A stretch of DNA of 49,005 nt from Christensenellaceae bacterium (lineage in GTDB: Bacteria; Bacillota; Clostridia; Christensenellales; Aristaeellaceae). The stretch is taken from the NCBI GenBank assembly GCA_022510815.1, contig JAFLST010000022.1, positions 1 to 49,005 on the forward strand, in the 5' to 3' direction. A program made the position numbers and the translations under genes. A model generated the notes under the pieces. The model saw nothing but the letters and a program-made list of their open reading frames with translations. It searched no databases and was not told the DNA's origin. This document shows positions 14,211 to 21,579 of this stretch, piece after piece (position 1 is the first letter of the stretch; the number at the start of each line of letters is the position of its first letter).

Positions 14211-16367
14211 TTACAGCCGCGCAAAAGTCAGAGGATATTCCTGCACAAGCGGCTTGAGCGCACGGGCGATCCTCGCGTCGCCGCGGGCGGAGGGAAGCAC
14301 CCACATCTGCAGCGCCCAGTCAATGGCGGCGGGGAGACCGCCTTCCATGAGCGGCGCGGCTGCTGCGATAAGCCGGCGCATCTCCAGCATAGCAGAGCCG
14401 GAGAGAGGCGCGGCAACCGCGAGAATGGGATCGAGCGCCGTGTGGAATTCCGCGTCCGACAAGGCCGGAGCATCCAGCAGCGCAATCAGGGAAGAAGCGC
14501 TGACGGGAGAGCCATCCGCCTCAACCGCCGGAACAAAGGCCGTGATGGACAGCGGATAGATGGGCCACGGATCCATCTCAAAGGCGGCGCTGTTGGGGAT
14601 CGTCTTGGAGAGGAACAGCCGGGTGACGCCGGACATCGGCGCGTAAGTCGGCAGCGTGGACACCAGCAGATGAGGCGTGCCGTCAGCGGGTCTGGTGGCC
14701 GCCAGCGGCACCTGTTCGGTGGACACCTGAACCGCGTAACCGCTCTGCCAGCCCAGCGCATGGACGACATTCTTGAACCATGTCGACGCTGCGGCGGTCG
14801 AGGGAGCGGACAGGCCAACCCGGGGCGATACGGCCAGCAGAAGCAGCAGCGCGGCGCAGGCATTGCGTGTCATTTCCACGCCGCAGGCCTCGCTTGCCGA
14901 CTGAACGCGATTCAGCAGCTCATTCGCAGCCGTCTTCGTGCCAGCCACGGAGGTCATGCGCAGGGGAATGCCATGGACTGGGGCGGTCATGGCGGCGTCC
15001 GTCAGGGCCTTTGCGAGAGCTTCAGGAAGCGCCTGATGGGTCAGCTCATCAACGGTGCGCAGCAGGCTGTCCCGCTGCTCGGTGAGCGTGTTGAGCTGGA
15101 GCTTCAGCGCGTCGATGCGCTCCTCCAGACCAGCAGCAGTCTTTGCCAATGCGTCGGATTCCGCCTTGGCCTTTTCGGAGAGCCTGGCAATCGTCTGACG
15201 GCGGAAAGTGTCCACGTCCGACTTGGCCTTGTCAAGCTGCACCAGCGCGGTCAGCCGTTCGGCCTCCAGATCCTGCAAGCGGCTCAGCAGCACCTTCTGC
15301 AGCGGCGTGGTTCCGGCAGCCCCGGCGGCTGGCTCCAGATGAGCGCGCATGCCATCGAGGGAGAACAGGAAATCCACAAGCTGCGCGCGGGATTCAGGAA
15401 GCTGCCATGCCGCGCGGAGGCTGTTGCAGGCGGTCTCGACAGGGTTCACGACGTTGTTCATCGCGGCGCCGGCGGGCAGCGGATCGGCCGGGGGTTCATT
15501 GCGGGCGATGCGCCACTGGGAGGACACGACCTCCTGCAGCTTGTTCTTCGGCTGGGGAACAGAAGTGCGAAGCGGAGCGCGGTACAGCGGAGTGCCCGTC
15601 AGACCGCCAGTGGGCGCGGGACGGGGCTGGGGCGCTTCCTGACGAGGCGCCTCATGAAGCAGGTTCGCGCTCTGGGAAAGGGGCTGCGCAATGTCCTTGA
15701 GGGTTTCCTCAAAGTCGCGGGAAGCATCCAGAATCTGCAGCGGCTTGCCGATAGGCAGCGGCTCGTCAGCCTGGGGATTCACAGGAGCCTCGATCTGCTC
15801 GACAGGCGTTTCCCGGCAGAGAATCAGGCGCGTCTGGCCGTCAGGGCAAGCGATGCTGTAAAGCGGCTCGACAGTTCCTTCAGCGGCGGAAGGCTGCTCA
15901 GGGGTGTCCTTGCGGACCGGACCGTGCAGCGCGCCGTCCTCGCGAATGAAAAACAGCGGCGTGATGGCTTGCGGCGCGAGCGAGGCGAAATCATCGGCCT
16001 TGCCGTCCAGCACCTGAAAGAAGGTGTGCTCCGGCAGGGGATAAACGGTATCAGAATATAAAATATACTGGTTGCATTCACCGTGATCGGGATGATAGTT
16101 TTTGTTGGTGCGGATCTTATTTGCTTCAGGTGGAACATTGGTCAGATTCATCATGCAATAGGGGCCGATGGCACGCATGCGTTCCTTAAAGGTATGCTGC
16201 TCGTTGCGATCGGGGACGATCCGCAGACAGCCGTGATCCGGCCACAGACGGACAGCTTCCTCCTGCGCGTCACCGCTGATGGTTAAAAGAGGCCGAACCC
16301 GGAAATAAGCGCGTGCAATATTGTCCTCCTCGAGATAGACGAGGACGAGCTCCTTGTCGCAATTCAT
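14211..16367 (-). CDS. Uncharacterised 718-residue protein with central coiled coil
   Basis: I do not recognise a named family. Three parts are visible. Residues 1 to about 150 form a compact domain with LVLVYLEEDNIARAYFRVRP, WPDHGCLRIVPDRNEQHTF and PPEANKIRTNKNYHPD, followed by a Pro-rich linker to about 330. A long coiled coil lies around 370-470 (DLEAERLTALVQLDKAKSDV and later heptads). The C-terminal 230 residues contain ANELLNRVQSASEACGVEMT, a hydrophobic stretch and FLSKTIPNSAAFEMDPWPIY. There is no signal peptide; ATG 16367 follows GGAGG by 6 bases. It is monocistronic with its own promoter and terminator. The arrangement recalls coiled-coil P-loop or structural proteins, but I see no Walker motif. 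Confidence 0.7.
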   Translation of the reverse strand: MNCDKELVLVYLEEDNIARAYFRVRPLLTISGDAQEEAVRLWPDHGCLRIVPDRNEQHTFKERMRAIGPYCMMNLTNVPPEANKIRTNKNYHPDHGECNQYILYSDTVYPLPEHTFFQVLDGKADDFASLAPQAITPLFFIREDGALHGPVRKDTPEQPSAAEGTVEPLYSIACPDGQTRLILCRETPVEQIEAPVNPQADEPLPIGKPLQILDASRDFEETLKDIAQPLSQSANLLHEAPRQEAPQPRPAPTGGLTGTPLYRAPLRTSVPQPKNKLQEVVSSQWRIARNEPPADPLPAGAAMNNVVNPVETACNSLRAAWQLPESRAQLVDFLFSLDGMRAHLEPAAGAAGTTPLQKVLLSRLQDLEAERLTALVQLDKAKSDVDTFRRQTIARLSEKAKAESDALAKTAAGLEERIDALKLQLNTLTEQRDSLLRTVDELTHQALPEALAKALTDAAMTAPVHGIPLRMTSVAGTKTAANELLNRVQSASEACGVEMTRNACAALLLLLAVSPRVGLSAPSTAAASTWFKNVVHALGWQSGYAVQVSTEQVPLAATRPADGTPHLLVSTLPTYAPMSGVTRLFLSKTIPNSAAFEMDPWPIYPLSITAFVPAVEADGSPVSASSLIALLDAPALSDAEFHTALDPILAVAAPLSGSAMLEMRRLIAAAAPLMEGGLPAAIDWALQMWVLPSARGDARIARALKPLVQEYPLTFARL

Positions 16368-16393
16368 CGTTTGCCTCCAAAAATACTTATTTT

Positions 16394-16416
16394 GAGACAT
16401 CAATAACATCTGTCTC
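16394..16416. promoter_or_regulatory. Inverted repeat in the leader of the 718-residue gene
   Basis: GAGACA (16394-16399) and TGTCTC (16411-16416) form a perfect 6-base inverted repeat with an 11-base centre. It lies between the promoter and the ribosome site of the minus-strand gene, so it could act as an operator or a small RNA hairpin. Confidence 0.4.
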
Positions 16417-16427
16417 CTATTGAGAAA

Positions 16428-16456
16428 ATTGTACCAAAATATCATCATTCCGTCAA
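16428..16456 (-). promoter_or_regulatory. Sigma-A promoter for the 718-residue gene
   Basis: On the minus strand TTGACG (16451-16456), a 17-base spacer and TACAAT (16428-16433). The start would be near 16421, about 54 bases before the ATG at 16367. Confidence 0.75.
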
Positions 16457-16543
16457 GAGTTTTCAGGGCCCTTCGCCGCCTTTTGCGCATATTTTTTGCC
16501 CGCTTGTGGGAAACTGCCGTTAGCAAAAGGAAGGGGAGTTACA

Positions 16544-17164
16544 ATGTCAGTCGGAATGATCGTCCTGACGGCGCTGGCCGTCCTGATCTTCTTCGGGGTG
16601 CTGCAGCGGGTGCTGGACAGGATGTACCTGACGGACCGGCAGGCGCTGGCCGTCGCTGCGGCCATGTTTGTTGGGACGCTGATCCCCAACATCAATTTGG
16701 GGCCTGTGGCCCTGAACATCGGCGGGGCAATTATCCCGCTGGCTATCTGTATCTTTCTGTTCATCAAGGCTGACACGGGCCTTGAAAAAGGCCGGACGCT
16801 GCTGGGCTGCTTCCTGACGGGCGCGGCGATCTTCGGCCTGTCGCTGGCCCTGCCTTCGGAGCCGGAGCAGCTCATGATCGAGCCGATGTGGCTCTACGCG
16901 ATCTGTGGCGGCCTGCTGGCGTGGGTCTTGGGCCGGAGCCGCCGGGGTGCGTTCATCTGCGGCGTGTTGGGCGTGATGCTGGCAGACACGGCAACCGCTG
17001 TCGTCAACTGGAGCCGTGGGATTGACCAGCAGCTTGTGCTTGGCGGCGCGGGCGTGGCGGACGCGGTGGTTGTCAGCGGCGTGCTGGCCGTGCTCCTGTG
17101 CGAGCTGGTCGGGGAGATCGTCGAGCGGATGGTGCGCGGCCGCCGGAAGGAGGGAACCTCGTGA
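16544..17164 (+). CDS. DUF1614 membrane protein, upstream of spoIIP
   Basis: The 206-residue protein has about six to seven transmembrane segments (for example MIVLTALAVLIFFGVLQ, then IGGAIIPLAICIFLFIKA). Loops such as LIPNINLGPVALNIGG and GVLGVMLADTATAVVN are the pattern I associate with DUF1614, whose function is unknown. ATG 16544 follows AAGGGGAG; earlier in-frame starts lie closer to the divergent promoter and lack a ribosome site. The stop overlaps the spoIIP start (GTGA), so the two proteins are probably made together and DUF1614 may belong to sporulation. That link is inference from the coupling. Confidence 0.75.
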   Translation: MSVGMIVLTALAVLIFFGVLQRVLDRMYLTDRQALAVAAAMFVGTLIPNINLGPVALNIGGAIIPLAICIFLFIKADTGLEKGRTLLGCFLTGAAIFGLSLALPSEPEQLMIEPMWLYAICGGLLAWVLGRSRRGAFICGVLGVMLADTATAVVNWSRGIDQQLVLGGAGVADAVVVSGVLAVLLCELVGEIVERMVRGRRKEGTS

Positions 17165-18339
17165 AAAGGGGATTGATTTGCCTGCTGATCCTGTGTCTGA
17201 TGCTGCCGTTGGCTGCCTTGGCTGAAGGCGAGGAGCAGGTCTGGGAGCTCGTCACGGAGGACGGCAGGGTTCTGACACAATTGACCTATGAGCCGGAAAC
17301 AGGCGACGAGTATCTGGCCGGGGATAACACGCTCTATGTCGTCGTTCGCGTGGAAGGAAACCGTGCGGTTGCGCAGAGTCAGGGCATGGTTGCGCTGCCG
17401 GACGTGGCGTGGCTGGACTCGGACGCGGCACTGGCGGTGAGCGCCATGGGCGACAAGCGAATCGCCATGTACTGCACGCATTCCGATGAGAGCTATGAGC
17501 CCTCCGACGGCACCTATTCCAGCAATGATCGCGGCTCGATCTATGAGATCGCGGAGGCGCTGGCAGCAGCGCTGGAGGAGGACGGCGTGAGCGCGACCGT
17601 GGCTGACACGCTGCATCATCCCCATGATTCCGGGGCTTACCGCCGCTCCCGGCAGACGGCGGTTGAATTGCTGCGGGAAACAGCGCCTGACGCGCTGCTG
17701 GACATTCACCGGGACGGCATTCCTGATCCGGAGCAGTATCAGACGACCATTGGCGGGCGCGAATGCTCCAAGATCCGCCTGCTGGTAGGCCGCGGCAACC
17801 AGAATATGGAGGTCAACAAGGATTTCGCTCTGACCGTCAAGGCCGTGGCGGACAAGCTGTACCCCGGTCTTATCAAGGATATCTACATGGGCAAGGGCGT
17901 GTTCAATCAGGATTTGCTGCCCAAGAGCGTTCTGCTGGAGTGCGGTACCTACACGCTGGAGAAGGAACTTGTGATGCGCAGCATGCCGCTGATGGCCGAC
18001 GTGCTCTATCGGACGCTCTACGGCGGCGTGACGGGCTCAGCGGGCACTGTGTCCGATTCCCGCTCCTCCGGGCAGAACCGTGCGTCGAACGACGGTATCA
18101 CTCCCGGAGCAACCGACGTACCCGTGAACGCTGAGGGCAATGATGGCAGCATGACGGGCATCCTGTGGGTCGTCGGCTTGTTCATCGTCGGCATTATTGT
18201 CTACGGCGTGCTGGCTGCGGGCTCCATGAGGAGCGGTGTGCGCAAGGCAGGACGTCACCTGAGTGAAATGACGGGCGGTCTCATCGGAAAGAAGCCAGAG
18301 GAAGGCGAGAATCCGGAACACTCGGGGAAAGAAGAATAA
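17161..18339 (+). CDS. SpoIIP-like peptidoglycan hydrolase, second copy, with C-terminal membrane anchor
   Basis: The start is a GTG overlapping the upstream stop, with GGAGGG before it. A signal peptide (KRGLICLLILCLMLPLAALA) is followed by a beta-rich N-domain to about residue 95 and then the SpoIIP domain: IAMYCTHSDESYEP, PHDSGAYRRSRQTAVELL, LLDIHRDGIPD, KIRLLVGRGNQN and KSVLLECGTYTLEKE. Near residue 335 a transmembrane segment (LWVVGLFIVGIIVYGVL) anchors a basic tail. It is 392 residues, larger than the copy at 13362 and different in layout (linker and C-terminal anchor). The two may act at different stages or septal faces. A strong terminator follows. Confidence 0.9.
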   Translation: MKRGLICLLILCLMLPLAALAEGEEQVWELVTEDGRVLTQLTYEPETGDEYLAGDNTLYVVVRVEGNRAVAQSQGMVALPDVAWLDSDAALAVSAMGDKRIAMYCTHSDESYEPSDGTYSSNDRGSIYEIAEALAAALEEDGVSATVADTLHHPHDSGAYRRSRQTAVELLRETAPDALLDIHRDGIPDPEQYQTTIGGRECSKIRLLVGRGNQNMEVNKDFALTVKAVADKLYPGLIKDIYMGKGVFNQDLLPKSVLLECGTYTLEKELVMRSMPLMADVLYRTLYGGVTGSAGTVSDSRSSGQNRASNDGITPGATDVPVNAEGNDGSMTGILWVVGLFIVGIIVYGVLAAGSMRSGVRKAGRHLSEMTGGLIGKKPEEGENPEHSGKEE

Positions 18340-18351
18340 GCATGCTGATGA

Positions 18352-18375
18352 AAGGCCGCAGGCAGCGGCCTTTTT
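18352..18375 (+). terminator. Intrinsic terminator after the DUF1614-spoIIP operon
   Basis: AAGGCCGC (18352-18359) pairs perfectly with GCGGCCTT (18365-18372) around the loop AGGCA, and a T-run reaches 18375. It lies 12 bases after the spoIIP stop. Confidence 0.9.
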
Positions 18376-18378
18376 CCG

Positions 18379-18407
18379 TTGCGCGTTTCCGGGCGGCATG
18401 CTATACT
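18379..18407 (+). promoter_or_regulatory. Sigma-A promoter for the cyclase-like gene
   Basis: TTGCGC (18379-18384), a 17-base spacer and TATACT (18402-18407). The start point would be near 18414, immediately after the terminator of the preceding operon. This short leader argues against the ATG at 18424 as start. Confidence 0.65.
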
Positions 18408-18438
18408 GTAAGCAAAACGCAGGATGAAGGTGAGGACT

Positions 18439-19437
18439 GTGCTGCGATTGACGCAGGAGAATTTCTCAAAGGCCCGCGATTTCATTTTCTTGCAAGGCGA
18501 TGACATCACCCGTGCGTGGTTCCGCTATTGCTTTGAGGGCAGTGACGCGGATGCTTTCATGGATGAGCTGGCGAAACACCAGCATGAAAATGGCGGCTTT
18601 GGCGGTTTGATCTATGAATTTGATTATCAGGGCCCCTGTCTCAAATGCACCGAGCATGCCTTTCGGTACATCTTCTATATGAAGAAGAAGCCGGCCGCCG
18701 AGCATCCGGTGGTTCAGAGAATGGTCAACTATGTGCTGGAGCACTATCGGCCGGAAATCGGTCGCTGGGGTGAGCTGCTGGAGCCCGGTGTGAACGAAGG
18801 CGCGCATGTCCTGTGGTGGACCTATCCCGACGGCGACGTCACGCCCATCGCCGACTTCGACGAGCGGGTCAGCCGGTACAAACCCAACGGCGAGGCGGGC
18901 CTCGCGGCGATCGTCGCCATGTATGCCGAGCTGGTGCCGCAGGAACTGTATCAGGACATTATCCGTTATCCTGTCGAGCACATTCTGCGGTATTATGACG
19001 AGGCGTCTCCGCTGTTTGGTAAGTCTGCCCGCAGCGATCACGGCAAGAATGACATCGAGACGCCGTACAATCTGAAATGCTATCAGCAATTCGTCAAATG
19101 CCTGCCGGACAGGGCGCTGGCGGACCGGCTGACTGCCATTCTCCGCCAGAATCCGACCGCGTGCATGCAGCTTGATTATGCTGCGTGGGAAAACGGCTAT
19201 GAGGAGCTGCCCTGCGATGTGGTCGAAACGCCGGACAGCGTGGTATATCCGGCGGTCAGGAAAGTCGTTGATGAATCGCTGGATTACCTTATCAAGCGGC
19301 AAAGCCCCGATGGCGCATGGCATCTGACATGGGGGTTCGGCGAGGACGAACGGTTCCGCCGGATGGAGCGGCTGTATGAAGCCAGCTATACCATGCAGAT
19401 ACTGGCAAGGCTGAACCGCTTCGGCAGGATCGAATAG
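18439..19437 (+). CDS. Alpha/alpha-barrel (terpenoid cyclase/prenyltransferase-like) protein
   Basis: The sequence shows the repeat style of the squalene cyclase/prenyltransferase alpha-alpha toroid: KHQHENGGFGGLIYEFDYQG near residue 45, GRWGELLEPG near 110 and RQSPDGAWHLTWGFG near 290, each a QW-like Gly/Trp turn between helix pairs. No DxDD or DCTAE catalytic acid motif of true triterpene cyclases is evident, so it may bind rather than cyclise a substrate; the function is unknown. The GTG at 18439 is preferred (AAGG 8 bases upstream); an ATG at 18424 would leave only about a 10-base leader and no ribosome site. No isoprenoid genes are nearby. Transcribed alone, between a promoter and a terminator. 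Confidence 0.6.
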   Translation: MLRLTQENFSKARDFIFLQGDDITRAWFRYCFEGSDADAFMDELAKHQHENGGFGGLIYEFDYQGPCLKCTEHAFRYIFYMKKKPAAEHPVVQRMVNYVLEHYRPEIGRWGELLEPGVNEGAHVLWWTYPDGDVTPIADFDERVSRYKPNGEAGLAAIVAMYAELVPQELYQDIIRYPVEHILRYYDEASPLFGKSARSDHGKNDIETPYNLKCYQQFVKCLPDRALADRLTAILRQNPTACMQLDYAAWENGYEELPCDVVETPDSVVYPAVRKVVDESLDYLIKRQSPDGAWHLTWGFGEDERFRRMERLYEASYTMQILARLNRFGRIE

Positions 19438-19454
19438 TGAGCAGCTGCCAAGCG

Positions 19455-19487
19455 AAAAGGACTGTCCCGTGTGGAACAGTCCTTTTT
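19455..19487 (+). terminator. Intrinsic terminator after the cyclase-like gene
   Basis: AAAAGGACTGT (19455-19465) pairs perfectly with ACAGTCCTTTT (19476-19486) around a 10-base loop that can itself form two more pairs. The T-run ends at 19487. The A-rich left side makes it potentially bidirectional, for the convergent ABC operon that ends at 19584. Confidence 0.9.
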
Positions 19488-19583
19488 GGTGTAAGATCGC
19501 ATTGCGTTAGAGAGGTCCGAATCGGCGAGTCGCAGCCCTTCGGGGAGAACGCAGGAGGTGCGCTTTGGGCTGTCTCACGCATG

Positions 19584-20501
19584 TTAGAGACTCATCCTCC
19601 GCTTCCGCCGTTCTGCCCGCCAGACGACCAGCACCATCATGAGCACCGTACCGACGTAGGGGAAGATGGAGGTCAGGTTGGAGGAAATGCCAACGGACTG
19701 CAGGCGCATGCCCAGCGCGTCAATAAAGCCGAACAGCAGCGCCGCGAGGAAGACCTTGGGCGGGTTCGAGCGTCCGAAGATCACGCAGGCCACCGCGATG
19801 AAGCCGCGAGAATTGCTCATGTTCTCCGAGAAAGTAGAGAGATAGCCCATGGAGAGGTGCGCGCCCGCAAGACAGGCCAGCATGCCGCAGAGCAGGGAAG
19901 CCAGATACTTGATCTTCTCCGGGCTCTTGCCGGCGGAACGGAGGGACTGGGGATGCTCACCCGCCGAGCGCATCCAGAAGCCCAGCGGTGTGCGGTAGAT
20001 CAGCAGCCAGCAGGCCAGCACCAGCAGCCACGAGATGTAGACCAGCAGGGTGTTGTTATTCAGCAGCGGGCCGATGACCGGAATGCTGTCGAGGAAGCTC
20101 AACGAGAAGCGCGGAAGAACGGAGAGACCGCCCTCCGCGTGGAAGGTGCCTGTCTGACCGGTCATGGCGCGCAGCAGGAAGGTCGTCAGGCCGCCCGCGA
20201 AGACGTTCAGTGCCACGCCGATGATGAATTCGTCGCTTTTCAGCTTGATGACGAATACGCCGTAGAGCAATCCCAGCACAAGGCCAATGCCCAGCGCCAC
20301 GGCAATGCCCAGCACCCACGAGCCCAGCAGCCAGCTTCCCATCACCGCCGCGAACGCGCCGATGAGCATCATGCCGTCCACGCCGATGTTCATCATGCCG
20401 ACATGATCGGTCAGCAGACAGCCCAGCGCCGCCAGCACGACAGGGGTCGCCGTGCGCAGAGTATTCTGCATCAGGCCGATCGCCATTGAATAGAAGTCCA
20501 T
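19584..20501 (-). CDS. ABC transporter permease (BMP-type nucleoside importer, YufQ/NupQ-like)
   Basis: The 305-residue inner-membrane permease has 8-9 transmembrane helices and the branched-chain permease fold. Diagnostic stretches are LAALGCLLTDHVGMMNIGVDGMM near residue 23 (read as two blocks), LLYGVFVIKLKSDEFIIG and a C-terminal RRKRRMSL. It is the second permease of the importer encoded at 19584-24182. The ATG follows GGGAGG and is 5 bases from the stop of the first permease gene. Family members carry nucleosides (or sometimes simple sugars) with a BMP binding protein; the substrate is inferred from the family. Confidence 0.92.
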   Translation of the reverse strand: MDFYSMAIGLMQNTLRTATPVVLAALGCLLTDHVGMMNIGVDGMMLIGAFAAVMGSWLLGSWVLGIAVALGIGLVLGLLYGVFVIKLKSDEFIIGVALNVFAGGLTTFLLRAMTGQTGTFHAEGGLSVLPRFSLSFLDSIPVIGPLLNNNTLLVYISWLLVLACWLLIYRTPLGFWMRSAGEHPQSLRSAGKSPEKIKYLASLLCGMLACLAGAHLSMGYLSTFSENMSNSRGFIAVACVIFGRSNPPKVFLAALLFGFIDALGMRLQSVGISSNLTSIFPYVGTVLMMVLVVWRAERRKRRMSL

Positions 20502-20505
20502 GCCG

Positions 20506-21579
20506 TCAGCCTCCCTTCGTGAGCGTCAGCGCCGCCCGCCTGCGTGTTCTCCAGCCGCGGAAGGCCTGCAGGATGCCGTCCTCCGCCGCCATGAAGAAGA
20601 TAATGATGGACTGGATGACGATAACCAGCGAGCTGGGAATGCCCGCCTGTGCCTCCATGTAGGTGCCGCCGATCTTCATCGCGCCGAAGAACAGGCTCAT
20701 GAGGATGATGCCCAGCGGCTGATAGCGCATCATCATGGCGACGAGCATGCCGTCATAGTAGAATTCCTGTGAGACGGTGGTGATGAACCTCCGGTGCAGG
20801 CCGAAGACCTCAAACATGCCCACAAGGCCGCAGATCGCGCCGGAGACCACCATGCTGCCGATGGCGAGCCTCTCCGCCTTGAGGCCGGAGTACCGCGCAA
20901 AGCGACCGTTCTGTCCGGTCAGCTTCATCTCGAAGCCCGCGGTGGTGCGGCGCATGATGTACCAGACAAGGAGCGCGATGACGACGGACAGGAAGATCGA
21001 CTGGGTCAGGTTGGAGGAGCGAATCAGCCGCTCGAACATGAACGCGGGATCGACGCTGTCCGTGCCGGAGTTGATGCCGCGCTCGGCGGTCTTGAGCGGA
21101 CCGTTGGCGAGGTAGGCGCAGAAATAGATAGCGGCGCTGTTGAGCAGGATGGTGGTGACCACTTCGTCGACCTTCATCCTGACCTTGAGCATGCCGGGCA
21201 CCCATGCGTAGAAGCCGCCGGCTGCCATGGCCGCCAGCAGGCACAGGGGAATACCAATGACAGGGGAAACGCCGGTGAGCCTCGCGCCGACAAAAGCGGA
21301 AGCAATTGCGCCCAGATAGAGCTGGCCCTCACCGCCGACGTTGAAGATGCCCGCCTGTGCCGCGATGGCTGTCGCGAGGCCTGTCAGGCAGAGGGTTGCC
21401 GCCTTGGCCAAGGTGTTGCCGACGAGACGGGGCTTGCTGAAAGCGCCCTCGATCATCAGTCGGTAACCCTTGATCGGGTCGAAGCCGGACAGCGCCATGA
21501 TGACGCCGCCGACAATCAGCGCCAGCAGCACGGAGACGGCCAGCGCCAGCAGGTATTCCAGCAGCTTGCGTCCTTTCAT
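20506..21579 (-). CDS. ABC transporter permease (BMP-type nucleoside importer, YufP/NupP-like)
   Basis: This 357-residue permease is longer than its partner and starts with a charged LLEYLLALAVSVLLALIVGG helix, continuing with a FDPIKGYRLMIEGAF loop and ATAIAAQAGIFNVGGEGQLY, a conserved segment of this permease type. A cytoplasmic motif GLKAERLAIGSMVVSG, the coupling region to the ATPase, lies near residue 230. The start overlaps the ATPase stop by 4 bases (ATGA). It forms the heterodimeric channel with the product of the next gene. Confidence 0.92.
   Translation of the reverse strand: MKGRKLLEYLLALAVSVLLALIVGGVIMALSGFDPIKGYRLMIEGAFSKPRLVGNTLAKAATLCLTGLATAIAAQAGIFNVGGEGQLYLGAIASAFVGARLTGVSPVIGIPLCLLAAMAAGGFYAWVPGMLKVRMKVDEVVTTILLNSAAIYFCAYLANGPLKTAERGINSGTDSVDPAFMFERLIRSSNLTQSIFLSVVIALLVWYIMRRTTAGFEMKLTGQNGRFARYSGLKAERLAIGSMVVSGAICGLVGMFEVFGLHRRFITTVSQEFYYDGMLVAMMMRYQPLGIILMSLFFGAMKIGGTYMEAQAGIPSSLVIVIQSIIIFFMAAEDGILQAFRGWRTRRRAALTLTKGG

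Noticed and set aside
14442-16061. A 539-codon plus-strand open frame opposite the 718-residue gene
   Set aside because: The minus-strand gene has a promoter, ribosome site, coiled-coil pattern and terminator in the right places; the plus frame is Gly/Arg/Gln-rich and has none of these.
16486-16515. CGCATATT with GGGAAACTG downstream as a sigma-F or sigma-E promoter for DUF1614-spoIIP
   Set aside because: The -35 part fits, but neither a CATACA-type nor a GGNRANAHT-type -10 box fits well at the accepted spacing.
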